Shown: in pieces, positions 46,150 to 56,972 of the stretch | Layout: each line of letters begins with the position of its first letter | Position numbering within the stretch: the stretch's first letter is position 1 | Assembly: GCA_033032175.1 (NCBI GenBank) | Contig: CM065331.1 | Span: forward strand, 9,300,370-9,364,369 | Source: Saturnia japonica | Taxonomy: Eukaryota; Arthropoda; Insecta; Lepidoptera; Saturniidae | Reading direction: 5' to 3' | DNA length: 64,000 bases | Translations under genes and position numbers: made by a program | Notes under the pieces: generated by a model | Databases searched by the model: none | What the model saw: the letters and a program-made list of their open reading frames with translations, nothing else | Told to the model about the DNA's origin: nothing

Positions 46150-46300
46150 ACTAACTTTAAAAAAGCAGGAGGTTGTCAATTTGAATTTATTTTTTAAGGA
46201 TGATCAGGCATAACTTGTTTGTTTATGAACCGATTTAGATGATTATTTTTTCGATGGAAAAGGAATACCTCAAATGTTGTCTCATTTTAATTTCAATATC
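46150..46300 (-). repeat. Dispersed repeat, reverse copy of the 5.15-kb family
   Basis: The reverse complement matches 5150-5350 around GAGGTATTCCTTTTCCATCG and AAATCGGTTCATAAACAAAC. Confidence 0.5.
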
Positions 46301-46480
46301 TGGGCGACCGAGCTGTGCTCGGTGTCTTACAAAGAAAAAACAAGAAAAACACCTATCTACGTAAACTTGCAATGTAAAACATTATCTAAATGCAAAGTTT
46401 CAGCGAAATCGTTGGAGCCATTTCCGAGAAACCAATTACATATATATATATATATATACACAAGAATTGCTCACTTATTA

Positions 46481-47756
46481 TTAGGCCCTTACATATGAAA
46501 TTAGCTTTATATATGGTAAAAGTAAAATGAAAAAATATCATGAAATTATAAATTTAATCAATAGAAGTATGTATCATTATTATCTATGCACTTTCGCCAT
46601 TTTAAAAGTAGTTCACAGATTCCATTCCTGAAAAAATTGTGGGAGCAAGAATCAATAAAACCTTTGAAGGCAATTTGGACAGCCTCATCGGAATTGAATT
46701 TATTTTCCTTGCAAGAAATTGTCCATATTCCGAAAAAAGTGGTAATCTATTGGAGCAATGTCCGGGGAATATGGTGGGTTTCGGAGACATTCCAACCGCA
46801 GTTCCTCTAATTTAGTGACCGTCGGTCGTAAAGTATAGGGTCTAGCGTTGTTCTGAAGCAGCAGTGGGCTTGAGATATTTACCAGTCTCGGTTGTTTAAC
46901 GGCTAGCTTTTCCATCATGGTTTGCAATTGTTCACAATACAGATCTGCCGATATAATCTGGATAGATCTTACGAAGCTGTAGTGTATGACACCAGCACTG
47001 GTCCACCAAACACTCACCAGTACCTTTTTCTGAGACGACTTTCACTTGGGACAAAATTTGGTCGGTTCTCCTGGGTTCAACCACAGTGATGAGCATTTCC
47101 GATTGTCGTAAAGTAACCATTTTTCCTCACAAGTAACAATACGTTTCAAAATACCCTTGTTATTGTGACAGTTGAGTAATGTAATGCAGAACTCGATAGG
47201 TTTTTGTTGGCGTGCTTCAGTCAATTCATGCAGTACCCATTTCTCGAGCTTTTTCACTTTTCCTGTTTGTTTCAAGTGATTTTTTTTTATCACTCACACC
47301 TCTGCCTGCCGCTAACTCTGATGTGGTTTTGGAATGATCCGCTTCAACGATCACCTTTGATTCTTCATTTTCAACTAGGGTCTCCGGCCGTCCACGTTAT
47401 TTGTTTCGTAGGTCAAAATTTCCAGAACGAAAACGTTGGAACCAAAAACGTACCGTGTTTTCTTTTACAATCGCTTTCCCATACACATCATTAATCCTTC
47501 GAGCTGATTCTGCAGCGCTGATGCCACAATGGAACTCGTGAATAAGGCGATATTGAAATTTTCTATTTTGTGAAAAGAACGATGTCAAAGAAAAATGAAA
47601 TGGAGCAATAACAAATGAATAACTAAATTCGAAACACAACACACACAAGCCTAAATTTGGAATAAATTTGAATTTGGAATTTCTAACCAGACGCCAGATA
47701 TTTGAGATCAAAGTGACCAGTTCAACAAAACGCCAATTTCATATGTAAGGACCTAA
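46481..47756 (-). mobile_element. Mariner transposon, inactive
   Basis: The ends are inverted repeats: TTAGGCCCTTACATATGAAA at 46,481 and, at the right, the complement of TTAGGTCCTTACATATGAAA ending at 47,756, each flanked by TA. The 1276-bp length fits a full-length mariner. The transposase is read on the minus strand in several frames: the N-terminal HTH half with SAAESARRINDVYGKAIVKE and WFQRFRSGNFDLRNK (near 47,560-47,400), then VTCEEKWLLYDN, then NARPYT and PPYSPDIAPIDYHFFRNMD. The pattern is D,D34D, but the first catalytic site reads Glu where Asp is expected (CEEKW) and the second reads Asn (QNNARP). With several frame breaks it cannot encode active transposase. It lies in the intron between exons 2 and 3. 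Confidence 0.9.
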
Positions 47757-47864
47757 TATAATAAGATTGGCATTGGACCTTCGACTTCGAAGATACACCA
47801 GAGAATTTATTATAATCATCGAAGTCGGTTTTCTTTCTTATTAAAAAATAATCTTGTTTATTGT

Positions 47865-48060
47865 ACCTTGGCAAATTGACGGTACTGTCTCTAATGATAA
47901 GCACAGTACAATCCTAACACAAGGGCGAACACCGAGAGATACACTTTTAGAAGTGTGCAAAGGAATTGCACGTTCTAATTCTGTCCAACCTGTTCAACCG
48001 TATGTCAACTAAACTCTTTGAGAGTTGCCGATCTTATCCGGTTGGCATTGCCAGAATTTT
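47865..48060 (+). repeat. Dispersed repeat (relatives at 31.57, 37.15 and 54.33 kb)
   Basis: It shares a GGTACTGTCTCTAATGATAA GCACAGTA(C/A)AATCC core with 31,570-31,690 and 37,150-37,260, and more weakly with 54,340-54,430. Class unknown. Confidence 0.45.
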
Positions 48061-48139
48061 GGACGAAGCGATTCTCTACAAAGTTTATTATGCGAACGGC
48101 TAAGAAGTGAAAGCGTCTATTTTTCCGTCCACCTATAAT

Positions 48140-48300
48140 TTGATGGCCTAGCGTGTACCGACACTGCTACGATCGACGTGAGTTCGAATCCCTACAATAA
48201 TGAAGCTTTTGATGAAAGAAAACATCGCGATGAAACCATACTATCGTGGTAGAGCATTTTCTAATGCCCGCCTGGTTAGGTACCACCCGCAAGTTGGAAA
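48140..48300 (+). mobile_element. SINE-A copy, plus strand
   Basis: A tRNA-like head with TACGATCGACGTGAGTTCGA ATCCC (B-box-like) is followed by AACATCGCGATGAAACCATA and AATGCCCGCCTGGTTAGGTA. The 3' body continues to about 48,420 with TAGGCGTTTTCCGGCG. Confidence 0.6.
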
Positions 48301-48704
48301 TAAGTTGTCCTATAGGCGTTTTCCGGCGTTACTGAAATCTTCATAGGCCCGTCGCCACTAGAACAATAGCGTACTTACTTACCTTTGAGTATCTGACTGA
48401 TGTACTACGGTGCTAAAATAAGAGAAGTCTCCGTTGGAGATGATATCCGTATATATATATATATAGACATGCTTATATAGGATACTTATATAGTTTGTTG
48501 TGCAGCCAAGGAATTTACAACAGACTGATATAAATTTTTAGTACCTATTTCATAAAATAAATATAAACAAACAGGGATATTTTTTTACAATGGATAGGTT
48601 TGCGTTTGACCATTATCTCACCAGATCGTAAGTGATCATGTGGTCTACGATGGAGCACGCCTGCCTAGAAGGTACCTATTTACTCATAGATACCCAGGTT
48701 ATAA

Positions 48705-48890
48705 TTATCGGGAAATAAAAAAATCTGGCAAAGTGTTCCACTCTTTAGCGGTGCGCATTATAAATGTGCTAGCTTTGTGCGCACTAGTGGAATATCTACC
48801 ATAAATCGATGACGCTTCACCGTGTCTCTTGTCGTCCGATGGTTGAAAGGGAATGGGGGAATTAAGTTGTACAATTCCAACGCACACTCG
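48705..48890 (-). pseudogene. LINE ORF2 C-terminal remnant
   Basis: The minus strand reads RYSTSAHKASTFIMRTAKEWNTLP, the R..S...F..R....WN.LP signature at the end of CR1/jockey-group ORF2 proteins. 5' truncated. Confidence 0.55.
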
Positions 48891-48935
48891 CCGAAATGTA
48901 TCCGGTAAAAACCCGAAAAACTGAATAATTATTTA

Positions 48936-49216
48936 CTAGCAGGTACCCGCGATTTCGTCTGAGTATTATTGGATATACACAGATAGATCTCGGAACACGA
49001 CAAACCAAAATAAAATCATAGATGCGTTTTATTATATTTATAGGATGACACTGGTTAAACAATGGCTTTTACCGGGATAAAAAGTACCCTATGTGTTGTT
49101 CCAGGTCATAGACTACCTGTCTGCCAAATTTCATTCAAATCCGTTCAGCCGTTTTTGCATGATTGAGTAACAAACATCTAAACATACACACTTTCACATA
49201 TATTATATTAATAGGA
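48936..49216 (-). mobile_element. Short non-autonomous Helitron
   Basis: On the minus strand it starts TCCTATTAATATAATATATG after an A and ends GGGTACCTGCTAG before a T, obeying the Helitron rule, at 281 bp. The body includes the ACCCTATGTGTTGTTCCAGG and CAAATTTCATTCAAATCCGT blocks found in many lepidopteran repeats. Lies in the intron before exon 3. Confidence 0.75.
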
Positions 49217-49847
49217 TTATTAAAAATTATTTACCTCTTGAACGAATTTAATGTTTTATTAATTGCTCCGACATGATTAAAATCGGATAACACGTCACGT
49301 GAGACTGGCGTCGCCAACGTGTTGCCAAGTCTTGCGCGTTTGCGGAGATCTACAGCAATATACTGCAACAGTCGTCACTGTACTCGGATACTTGAGTAGC
49401 GTTATGTGAGAAATTATTACAGATGGTCAAGACCTTTTAACAGCAAATGGATTACATGATGTATCATTTCAGGTGACTGTTGATTCAAGCGGTACAGAGC
49501 GTTGTAAAAAGGCAATACCATACAGGACACACGAGCAGAGGAACTTTGAATATGAACAAGATAAAAGACAAAGTACTGTAAGTCAATATTAACGGCTTTG
49601 TTACGCACTTTGTTACGAACTATTTTACGTGTTTGTTACGCGGTGGTTATATTCATCCCGTTTTTTTTTTTATCTTATTGATAATACTTTAAATCCTATC
49701 TCAATTATCATCAAATTTGGTTTATTTTATTTTTCAAGTATTATTGAATTTTATTATGGCTTATCAGTTGACGAATAACATAATCTTTCCGTGTATAAAC
49801 TACTATGTAGGTACTAATTCACAAAAAGAATTTTTTTCTTTTTTCAG
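49217..49847. other. Intron sequence before exon 3
   Basis: AT-rich with no recognisable element. It ends with a long pyrimidine tract and the CAG acceptor of exon 3. Confidence 0.4.
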
Positions 49848-49886
49848 CCTTTTCCAAGCGACAAAAAGGAAAGCTGGTGGCTGTGG
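49848..49886 (+). CDS. Exon 3 of the host-like gene
   Basis: A 39-nt exon between a strong acceptor (TTTTTTTCTTTTTTCAG) and donor (CTGTGG|GTGAGT). In phase 0 it encodes PFPSDKKESWWLW, 13 codons. The Trp-rich end may sit at the membrane surface. Its frame agrees with exon 2; the next join is less certain. Confidence 0.6.
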
Positions 49887-50247
49887 GTGAGTCAGTATAT
49901 TAAGAAAAAAAAAAATATCCTTAGATCTATTAATTTTCTTCTTCTATTCACCAAAGATGAGTGTAAGTGGGCTCAATTAACATCTTAAGACTTGAGAAAC
50001 CCGAGTCAATTAGTTTATGCTATTCAGTAATAGGGCCGATTTTTCAATTTAAGGATAACTTTTTGTTAGATTTTTTTTTATTTGACATGTTTTTCATGTA
50101 TTTATATATCAAGACGTTAAAATGATTCTTCAAATTAATTTATCGAACCATCGAAAAATCGACAAGTAAAATCGCATCAAACGCTAGAAATGCAATTCTA
50201 TTGGTCGAAATTAGCAAAGCTCCGCTACTGAAGTGGACCTAGTTTTA

Positions 50248-50366
50248 GGTTGCTATTCCACTGAAGCGGAGCTGTGTAAATTTCAACCAATACAATTGCA
50301 TCACTAGATTGTATTGGTCGAAATTTACACAGCTCCACTCCGCTCCGCTTCGGTGGACATGCAGCC
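50248..50366. mobile_element. Palindromic MITE with TTA target duplication
   Basis: The 119-bp element is almost a complete hairpin: GAAGCGGAGCTGTGTAAATT at the left pairs with the complement in AATTTACACAGCTCCACTCC..GCTTCGG at the right. TTA occurs on both sides (50,245-50,247 and 50,367-50,369). The inner CCAATACAATTGCA/TGTATTGG core is related to the palindrome at 3819-3949. Another half-copy precedes it at about 50,190-50,240. Confidence 0.72.
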
Positions 50367-50984
50367 TTAACCAGCTAAAAATTGGTATGTACCTAAAGGG
50401 TATTGGAATCATTCATTTTAAATGCATAATCAGGTACTACGGATCAATAACTGAATTGCTGGAGTGGTATATATCTTTTAAAAAAATTGGGAAACTTATT
50501 TTAAGTACCCTGGTAACATTCTCACGCACGGTCATACATATTTATACAGTATTGTTATCTGATTTTCAAGGATATAGCTAAATGCAGGTCCCATGTATGA
50601 TTTTCTAAAGATTCCATCTGCCTTTCTCTCAAATTTCTGAGGAAAAATAAACACTGTTGTATTATGATATAAAAAGTAAGATTAAGTATTTATAGTCGGA
50701 CCTTATGTAGAGAATGAAACACTTTCGTCTTATTTGTTCTCAGGGTGATACCGAGAAGGCCGAACGCGAGGAATCTTGCTCTTGCGTGTCCTGTGCGTTA
50801 GTATGCAACTTTATCGATTCAACATGAAGAAACCGATACTGAGAATTTGGTTTCTTATCCGGGCTCTGTAATTTTATATTATATAGTTAAAAGGGGGCAT
50901 GCAAGTGACGCAAGTATTTCTTAAGCAGGTCTAAGGGGTAGGGGTGAACCCCTCTCTAATTAAATATGTACAATATTATAAAAG

Positions 50985-51075
50985 TTTTGATAAGCCTAAT
51001 CCAGTTTCTCGCTGCCTTGTCTTGTTGACTGGGATGTCTTCCGAACCGGTAATAGTGTATTGATATAAAAATTAA
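50985..51075 (+). mobile_element. LINE 3'-tail fragment
   Basis: It carries the TGGGATGTCTTCCGAACCGG block of the LINE 3' UTR seen at 7400-7540 and 33,375-33,500, ending in AAATTAAATAAA. No coding part. Confidence 0.5.
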
Positions 51076-51594
51076 ATAAACACAATGTGTATTCTCCAAT
51101 GTTATACACTTCCTTTTTATTTTTATTTTGGGTAGTATGTAGAATTCTGAGACAAAAATTTGAATATTATAGTATTTTTAGATTTATTTCTTGCTTTTTA
51201 ATATTTTTGAAAATAGCAGATATTAGGTATTTTTATTTTGACATCATCAGCCGTATTTAACAGGAACTATCATTGTTATCTGTCGATTATTATACTCTGT
51301 GCTTGTAATGATACCACACTGTGTATACCAACGTTGACAAATAGTTACATTTTTCATAACTTTTTATCTTCTCGTGTCACAGTGTAATTTTTGTAATAAA
51401 CGCGATTTCCGTAATTTCTGAGGATATTAAGATTATTACACTAAATTTGGTATTTTACCAAAAAATCGGCTCAAAAGCGGCCAAGTAATTACAAAAACAT
51501 AATAAAAGCTAAGTATTTTCATCATTTTGTGATACATTTCTGATGGTTCTTGATTGAAATCTTATATTGTTTAATGATAATTATTATTGTAAAC

Positions 51595-51700
51595 AGATTG
51601 GTTTAAAACAGCAACTTTAGAATTTCTTGCCGGTTCTTCTCGAAGGACAGTGCCTTCCGAATCGGTTGTAGATTGTAGAGTCATTGAATATAGAACATAT
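51595..51700 (+). mobile_element. LINE 3'-tail fragment
   Basis: TTGCCGGTTCTTCTCGAAGG and GTGCCTTCCGAATCGG match the same LINE 3' UTR as above; more diverged. Confidence 0.45.
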
Positions 51701-51819
51701 TATCAACTATGTTGTATAATTTATATATTTTAACATAACTATACCTATATAAGTATACTTTTAGTAAAATAGTAAAGAGTCGTTACGTGTTATCTGTAAA
51801 AATGATACGGGGACGTTTA

Positions 51820-52174
51820 GAATCATGGACGGAGCACATTTGGATAGTTTTTGAAATTTATGCCCGTCTGTCGGTAGGTTTGAACGCCAATCACGCAAAA
51901 CTACTGGTCCAAATTTAATTAAATTTGGTAGGATTGTTATCTATAATCTGAAGCTACATTTAGAATGTATTTTTAAATATGTGTACTATTGCTTTTAGTT
52001 TAAGTGCATAATTAGAGATATAATGCTAAATGAAAATATTTCTACATTCAACGAGTGATGTAACGCATGATATTGGCAACTGGCGATAAAAATACTGTTT
52101 ATATTAAAGTATTATAAATCATCAATCAATGATTTCTTTTAAATTATATGCAGGTGAAACCGCGGGGCACAGCT
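51820..52174 (+). mobile_element. Helitron-like repeat, 3' end preserved
   Basis: It ends GTGAAACCGCGGGGCACAGC TAG, a frequent lepidopteran Helitron end, although the next base is A rather than T. Its body has ACGAGTGATGTAACGCATGA and ACTGGCGATAAAAATACTG. A degenerate relative lies at the window end (about 63,690-63,980). Confidence 0.5.
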
Positions 52175-52363
52175 AGAATAAAATAAAATAAAAAATCTAA
52201 CACACTAGTCAACTACATAACGTTACTGTATCGATTCCCACACAAGCAGTCCATATGCGGACGGCGAGTGGACCGCGAGTTGGCGTGGCAAGACATCACG
52301 TACACCCCGTTGAAAATTGCTCTCTAACTACTCGTCAGTTCGTTAACACGCGATATGCACTAG

Positions 52364-52443
52364 TTGACCACGCGGCGTTCATCCATTGACAACGAGTGGA
52401 CATCGAGCGAGGAGATGGTGCTGGTTGGGTGCCGAGTTGACAA
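52364..52443 (+). CDS. Exon 4 of the host-like gene, 5' border uncertain
   Basis: The frame that fits both neighbours reads LTTRRSSIDNEWTSSEEMVL and ends GCRVDK across the next intron. The donor CAA|GTGAGT is good, and the intron to exon 5 is only 54 bases. The acceptor is doubtful: CACTAG at 52,363 keeps phase 0 with exon 3 but lacks a pyrimidine tract, while the better site CTCGTCAG at 52,338 brings an in-frame TAG. Alternatively this is a first exon of a second transcript, starting at the ATG at 52,415. Confidence 0.45.
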
Positions 52444-52497
52444 GTGAGTGATAAAGCCGCTATTACCCACTGTTAATATATTGTATAATATTTCCAG

Positions 52498-52731
52498 ACT
52501 GAAGAAACTGGCTAGCTCCGAATTTCTGTGCATCGGGTGTCTTCTGACAATATTCACTCTATCGGTCGTGGTGGCGTTCCTACTCGTATTCAGGAGTGTG
52601 CCGACAACGGCGATTGAGGAAACAGAACTACAGAAATCTGGAACCAACTCAGATAGTGAGAGATTGAAGAGGAAGATCGACCTGATGAAAGAGGCACGCG
52701 AATTCAACTTGGATTTCCCAACGAGAGTTAA
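52498..52731 (+). CDS. Exon 5 of the host-like gene, membrane segment
   Basis: 234 nt between TATTTCCAG and AA|GTAAGT, phase 2 in and out. It encodes LKKLASSEF, then a hydrophobic run (LCIGCLLTIF to VVVAFLLVF, about 22 residues), then RSVPTTAIEETELQ and a charged stretch with SERLKRKIDLMKEAREFNLD. Lysines before and a polar region after the hydrophobic run suggest a type II signal anchor. This is the best-supported coding exon besides the duplicated ones. Confidence 0.7.
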
Positions 52732-53106
52732 GTAAGTTGCGATTTGTTTTTTTTTTTTTGCGAATTAAGGATACGCAAGTTGCTGAAAAATATATTGTGC
52801 ACATAAAATCTTTACACGTGTGTGAATTATTTATGATTTAATATTGTTACGATTTCAGTAACAAAAAAAAACCATATTCTCCAAATCTCTACAAACGCTT
52901 AGAATGTGCTCAATACTTCGAGTACGCGGTCAAAGGTTCGAGGAAGCATTATATTTACTTACACATACAAAAGGTCGGATTGCGTCAATAAACAATTGTA
53001 TAGAAATAGATTGTTCTTCTTATTTTAAAACGATGACACATGTTGTTTACAACACGTTTACAAGTTATTTGAGTATATAAGCGAGCTGTATCCCGAGCCA
53101 AGACAG

Positions 53107-53220
53107 TTCCGTTTTTACATGCGAAGTGAAAACAACAAGCGATATAAAAGAAGACTTCTACAAGAGGACCATAGACGGAGAAACTGTAAATACGACAACA
53201 CTAAATTCGAAAAACGATTT
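53107..53220 (+). CDS. Exon 6A of the host-like gene (duplicated exon, copy A)
   Basis: 114 nt, acceptor CCAAGACAG and donor TTT|GTGAGT, phase 2 in and out. It encodes SVFTCEVKTTSDIKEDFYKR and then TIDGETVNTTTLNSKND. It contains one Cys and an N-glycosylation sequon (NTT), which suits an extracellular position after the membrane segment. The acceptor has a weak pyrimidine tract. Confidence 0.6.
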
Positions 53221-53846
53221 GTGAGTTTGTTTGAATTGAGTTTTTGATTGGGAATAAATTGTTTACGTGAATTACAACGGCATTTTACTACCCACGGGTT
53301 TAACAATATTTACACAATACTTGCTGGGCAGGCAGACGTCGTTCTGTCTTTTCCAGTAGTTAATGGCTCGATCATAGCGCCACCTATCGGAACATAACAT
53401 GCTGCAACATGCAAGTTTCAGAATAAACGTCTATGACGTGAAGTTGCTCCTGCATGAATTTCACTCGACTTAACAATGTCTTTGAACGCGCACGGCTATT
53501 AAGAGTTGTATTTTGCGCTATAAAATTTTCTTTATCCACACGTTCACTCGTAGAACGGATGGCTGATGAGGTCGAAGAGTTCTCGAGTGGTAATAACGTG
53601 CCGAAAGGCGCAGTGTGAGCAGACCCGCAACAAGGTAGTTCAACGACCTGGTAAAGATTGCGGGAAGCCTTTGGATGCGTGCAGCACAGAACCGGTCGTT
53701 GTGGTAATCTATGGGGGAGTCCAACAGTGAACGTCTTTAGATTGAAACAATGATAATGAGGCGTTCACTGAATCAGTAGCGTGCAATCGCAACTGCCACG
53801 GCTACAAAAAAGATGTATCACTTTAAAAATAAACTTTTGTTTTTAG

Positions 53847-53905
53847 AAAACCGTGGGAGGATTCGATAACAAGACCTTTGGACGGACTGAGTGCCATCTC
53901 TGGTG
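53847..53905 (+). CDS. Exon 7A (duplicated exon, copy A)
   Basis: 59 nt, acceptor TTTTGTTTTTAG, donor GGTG|GTAAGC, phase 2 in and phase 1 out. It encodes KPWEDSITRPLDGLSAISG. Both splice sites are good. Confidence 0.62.
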
Positions 53906-54147
53906 GTAAGCTTCTTTTTTGTTTTTGCAGTTAGAAACAAATATCTTAGCATACCATAGATTCACCGTGCGGGTGCCGGGTCCATCGCGTGGTAGAGAGA
54001 GGGAAACACGAGCAGCCCCCGGGACTTGCGACCCAGGTATAGCTTTAGGGTAGGTTTAGGTAGGTAGGCACCCTTATGATGCACATCAGCGCTCACCTTG
54101 ACTGCCTTGAAGCCAGATTTGGTAAGAGCCCGTTCTAAAATAGAACT

Positions 54148-55925
54148 TAGTGCTGTTCTCGACAGGCTGAGGTCTTTTAGAAGTTATAGAGAGATTTCGC
54201 TGGAATACTCTCGCTCCCTTAATCTTAGTTTTTTATAGTATTTATTACCTAGATATCATGTGTCTCACTTGATAGGTCAGGAGTAGCAGGTAAGGAAAAA
54301 GTAATGTTAAGTTTTTTTATATTAAACTTGGCAATATGACTCTACAGCACCTGATAATAAGTATGGTACAGTCCAAAAACAAAGGTGATCGTCGGTGATA
54401 GATTCCATCGGTAGCCCTCACTGTCAATGCTGAAATTCCTCTTCATATCTCGTTTGAAGGACCCAATACCATAGGAAGGAGGATACACATTGGCTGGAAG
54501 ACCATTTCGCTTCCGCACGATTACTACCATATAACATGTTTATATCTTCCACTGTACAATTATGAGAACCATGAATCATATTACACGAGTAGTTTAATTA
54601 CCTATGTAATTTCAAAAAAACTCTTGCTTTAATTATTAATATGCATTAGATAAATGATTACTAAATTGTTTCTGGGATTCTCAATTAAAGAAGGAAATAG
54701 GAAACCTTCCTATTTTATAGGACTTACGTCGTTTCTGAAATACTTGTGAATTAAAAATCAAGAATTCTAAATTAATAAAATATCTACACGCTTGATTACA
54801 TCCCACAATAATCTATAACTAACCTCAAACAAGTCTAAGTCCTAACTGAATGATGATGGTAATAAGCTATTTAGTTTACATAGTGCAAGCTGTGCTTACT
54901 GTGCATTGAAATCAAATGGTAAGGATCAATTAGGTAATTGCCACTGAGGTATAAATAATATGAACATCTTCTGCTTCTTGCACTAATTCCACATTAGGTG
55001 GGCTGATACAGCACGTCTTCTTTTTTCATTTCAGCCTATCATTGGTCATATCAGCATTTACTTCCCGTAAATGTATATTCTTTTTGACACGGTTCATCCA
55101 AGTCTTTTTAGCGCGCCCTCTTCTCGCATTACCGCTTACTATCATCTCCATTATCTTTTCCGCACATAAAGATAAAGTGCTCTAAACATGCTCAAAGTCA
55201 GAAATGGAAATGGGTAGGACACATTTCAAGGTACAAAGAAAAGAGATGGGCGCTAGAAGTAACAAGATGCCCAGGACCTACAGGCAAGAGGAGCAAAGGT
55301 AGACCACGAAAACAGTGGGCTGATGATATTATTGAAATTGCTGGGTCAAACTGAATGAGTATTGCCCAGGATAAAGATAAATAGCACGGGTTAGAGGTGG
55401 CTTTTATCCAAAAAGGATCCATATCACTAACACACTAACAATAAATTTATACATTAAGAATAAAATTTTCAAATTGTAGATGTAGATTGTAAATTGTCTA
55501 ATAGATATGGAATAAAGAAGCTTTATTATTATTATTATTAAAGATAAAGAGATAACGATAACGTTTATTAGGTATCACAATTTAAAATAATATTGCCAGG
55601 GGTCCCCGCACTGGGCTTCGCCTGTATCGCGAGGAACCAGTCAACAATGAAATAAAATAATTAAACAGTTATATAGGTTAAACTAAAGAGAGTTACATAT
55701 GAATAACAAAACAGAAAATAAAATACTAATGAAAGCCAAACAAAACGCTATACAATGAAATTCAAAAACTTAAAAGTTAGGGTACTTTAACCAGCGTCTC
55801 TGTCTCAGCGTAATTTAACGATAGCAGCAAATCAAAAATTTGTTTAGACTCTCATCCCTCCGTATAGTATTTCCATACCAAGCATAATCTCCCACAGTTT
55901 AATTTTTCAGTTACTGGTACTACTT
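54148..55925. other. Sequence present only in copy A intron 7
   Basis: About 1.78 kb with no counterpart in copy B: either inserted in A or deleted from B. It holds a decayed LINE-like trace near 54,340-54,540 and an RTE fragment at 55,150-55,545. The rest is unrecognised. No clean TSD was found. Confidence 0.6.
55150..55545 (+). pseudogene. RTE-type LINE C-terminal fragment with microsatellite tail
   Basis: The plus strand reads KWKWVGHISRYKEKRWALEV, GKRSKGRPRKQWADDIIEIAG, a stop, then IAQDKDK, the typical RTE C-terminal order. It ends in GCTTTATTATTATTATTATTA. Heavily truncated. Confidence 0.7.
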
Positions 55926-56129
55926 TCAGGGTTTTTATAGGTACAAATATGACAACAACGTTATTATTTATCTGTATTAAATTTATACATTTTTTTCAAC
56001 TTTTAATTGTTGCGTGCGTTATGTATTTATAAATAATGTCACCACTTTTTTTCAGAGCACGTGGTTATTGCTTCTTTTGTTTCTATACGGCTAACTTATC
56101 ATTCCATATTATGTTTTATTTTGTTTCAG

Positions 56130-56158
56130 ATTTTGCACTACCAAGCTTTCGGGATTTG
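56130..56158 (+). CDS. Exon 8A (duplicated exon, copy A)
   Basis: A 29-nt microexon between TTGTTTCAG and TTG|GTGAGT, phase 1 in and phase 0 out, encoding DFALPSFRDL with the G of exon 7A. It is identical in copy B, so the shared short sequence is under constraint or the duplication is young here. Confidence 0.58.
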
Positions 56159-56394
56159 GTGAGTGTATGTTAATGATATTTATTCTATGTTTATAATTAT
56201 AATACGTAAAATTAGTTAAGTTCGCCTAATTTCTTTAAAAAACATCCATTAAGAAAAATAAAGTCGTTTCTAAAAAGGCATATTTCACGCAAAGAATATT
56301 ACCAGAATAAATATCTATCATGAAAACTTACAAATAGTGCAGTTATACCAGTAAAAATAATTATAAAAACAATCTTTTCATATAGACGGTTAGT

Positions 56395-56602
56395 GGTCCT
56401 ATATGCGGCTGCTATGCACGAGATCCTGGTTTCGATTTCCAGGTCCAGCAAAGTGTTATTGCGTTTCCTATGAAATTCGCAATAGCAGCTCGGAGTTTTG
56501 CTTTGTGCCCGATTAATAGCAATAGGCTTGCCCCCTATTAGATGGGACCTAAAAAACATACCTGGCGAGCTGTACAAAGTACACCTGACCCTAACCCTTC
56601 GG
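56395..56602 (+). mobile_element. SINE-B copy at the duplication breakpoint
   Basis: The tRNA-like head GTTAGTGGTCCTATATGCGG, a B-box-like GGTTTCGATTTCC, the body AATAGCAATAGGCTTGCCCC, and a truncated 3' end CCCTTCGGGAAT that joins copy B of the duplication. Confidence 0.72.
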
Positions 56603-56972
56603 GAATTAAGGATACGCAAGTTGCTGAAAAATATATTGTGCACATAAAATCTTTACACGTGTGTGAATTATTTATGATTTAATATTGTTACGATTTCAGT
56701 AACAAAAAAAAACCATATTCTCCAAATCTCTACAAACGCTTAGAATGTGCTCAATACTTCGAGTACGCGGTCAAAGTTCGAGGAAGCATTATATTTACTT
56801 ACACATACAAAAGCTTATAGCTCGGATTGCGTCAATAAACAATTGTCTAGAAACAGATTGTTCTTCTTATTTTAACGATGACGCACGTTTTTTACAAGTT
56901 TAAGTATCTACTAGTGATTTCGTGATCGTCTTGTTTGAGTATAAAAGCGAGCTGTATCTCGAGCCGATACAG

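Larger units (their letters stand above)
52762..56602. repeat. Exon-bearing tandem duplication, copy A
   Basis: It matches 56,603-58,742 from GAATTAAGGATACGCAAGTT to the end of a SINE-B (CTAACCCTTCGGGAAT). It contains exons 6A-8A. It also has about 1.78 kb (54,148-55,925) that copy B lacks. The breakpoints share GAAT, and the SINE-B supplied the downstream breakpoint. Confidence 0.9.

Noticed and set aside
52860..52990. Possible exon after TTACGATTTCAG reading NNKKKPYSPNLYKRLE in phase with exon 5
   Set aside because: It has no good donor before its stop, and the duplicated counterpart near 56,700-56,830 has a one-base deletion that breaks the frame, unlike the true exons, which are kept in both copies.
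54342..54530. 62-residue minus-strand frame ending in a PPSYGIGSFKRDMKRN-like pattern
   Set aside because: It resembles a LINE C-terminus but is too short and diverged to assign; it is mentioned only within the copy-A-specific segment.
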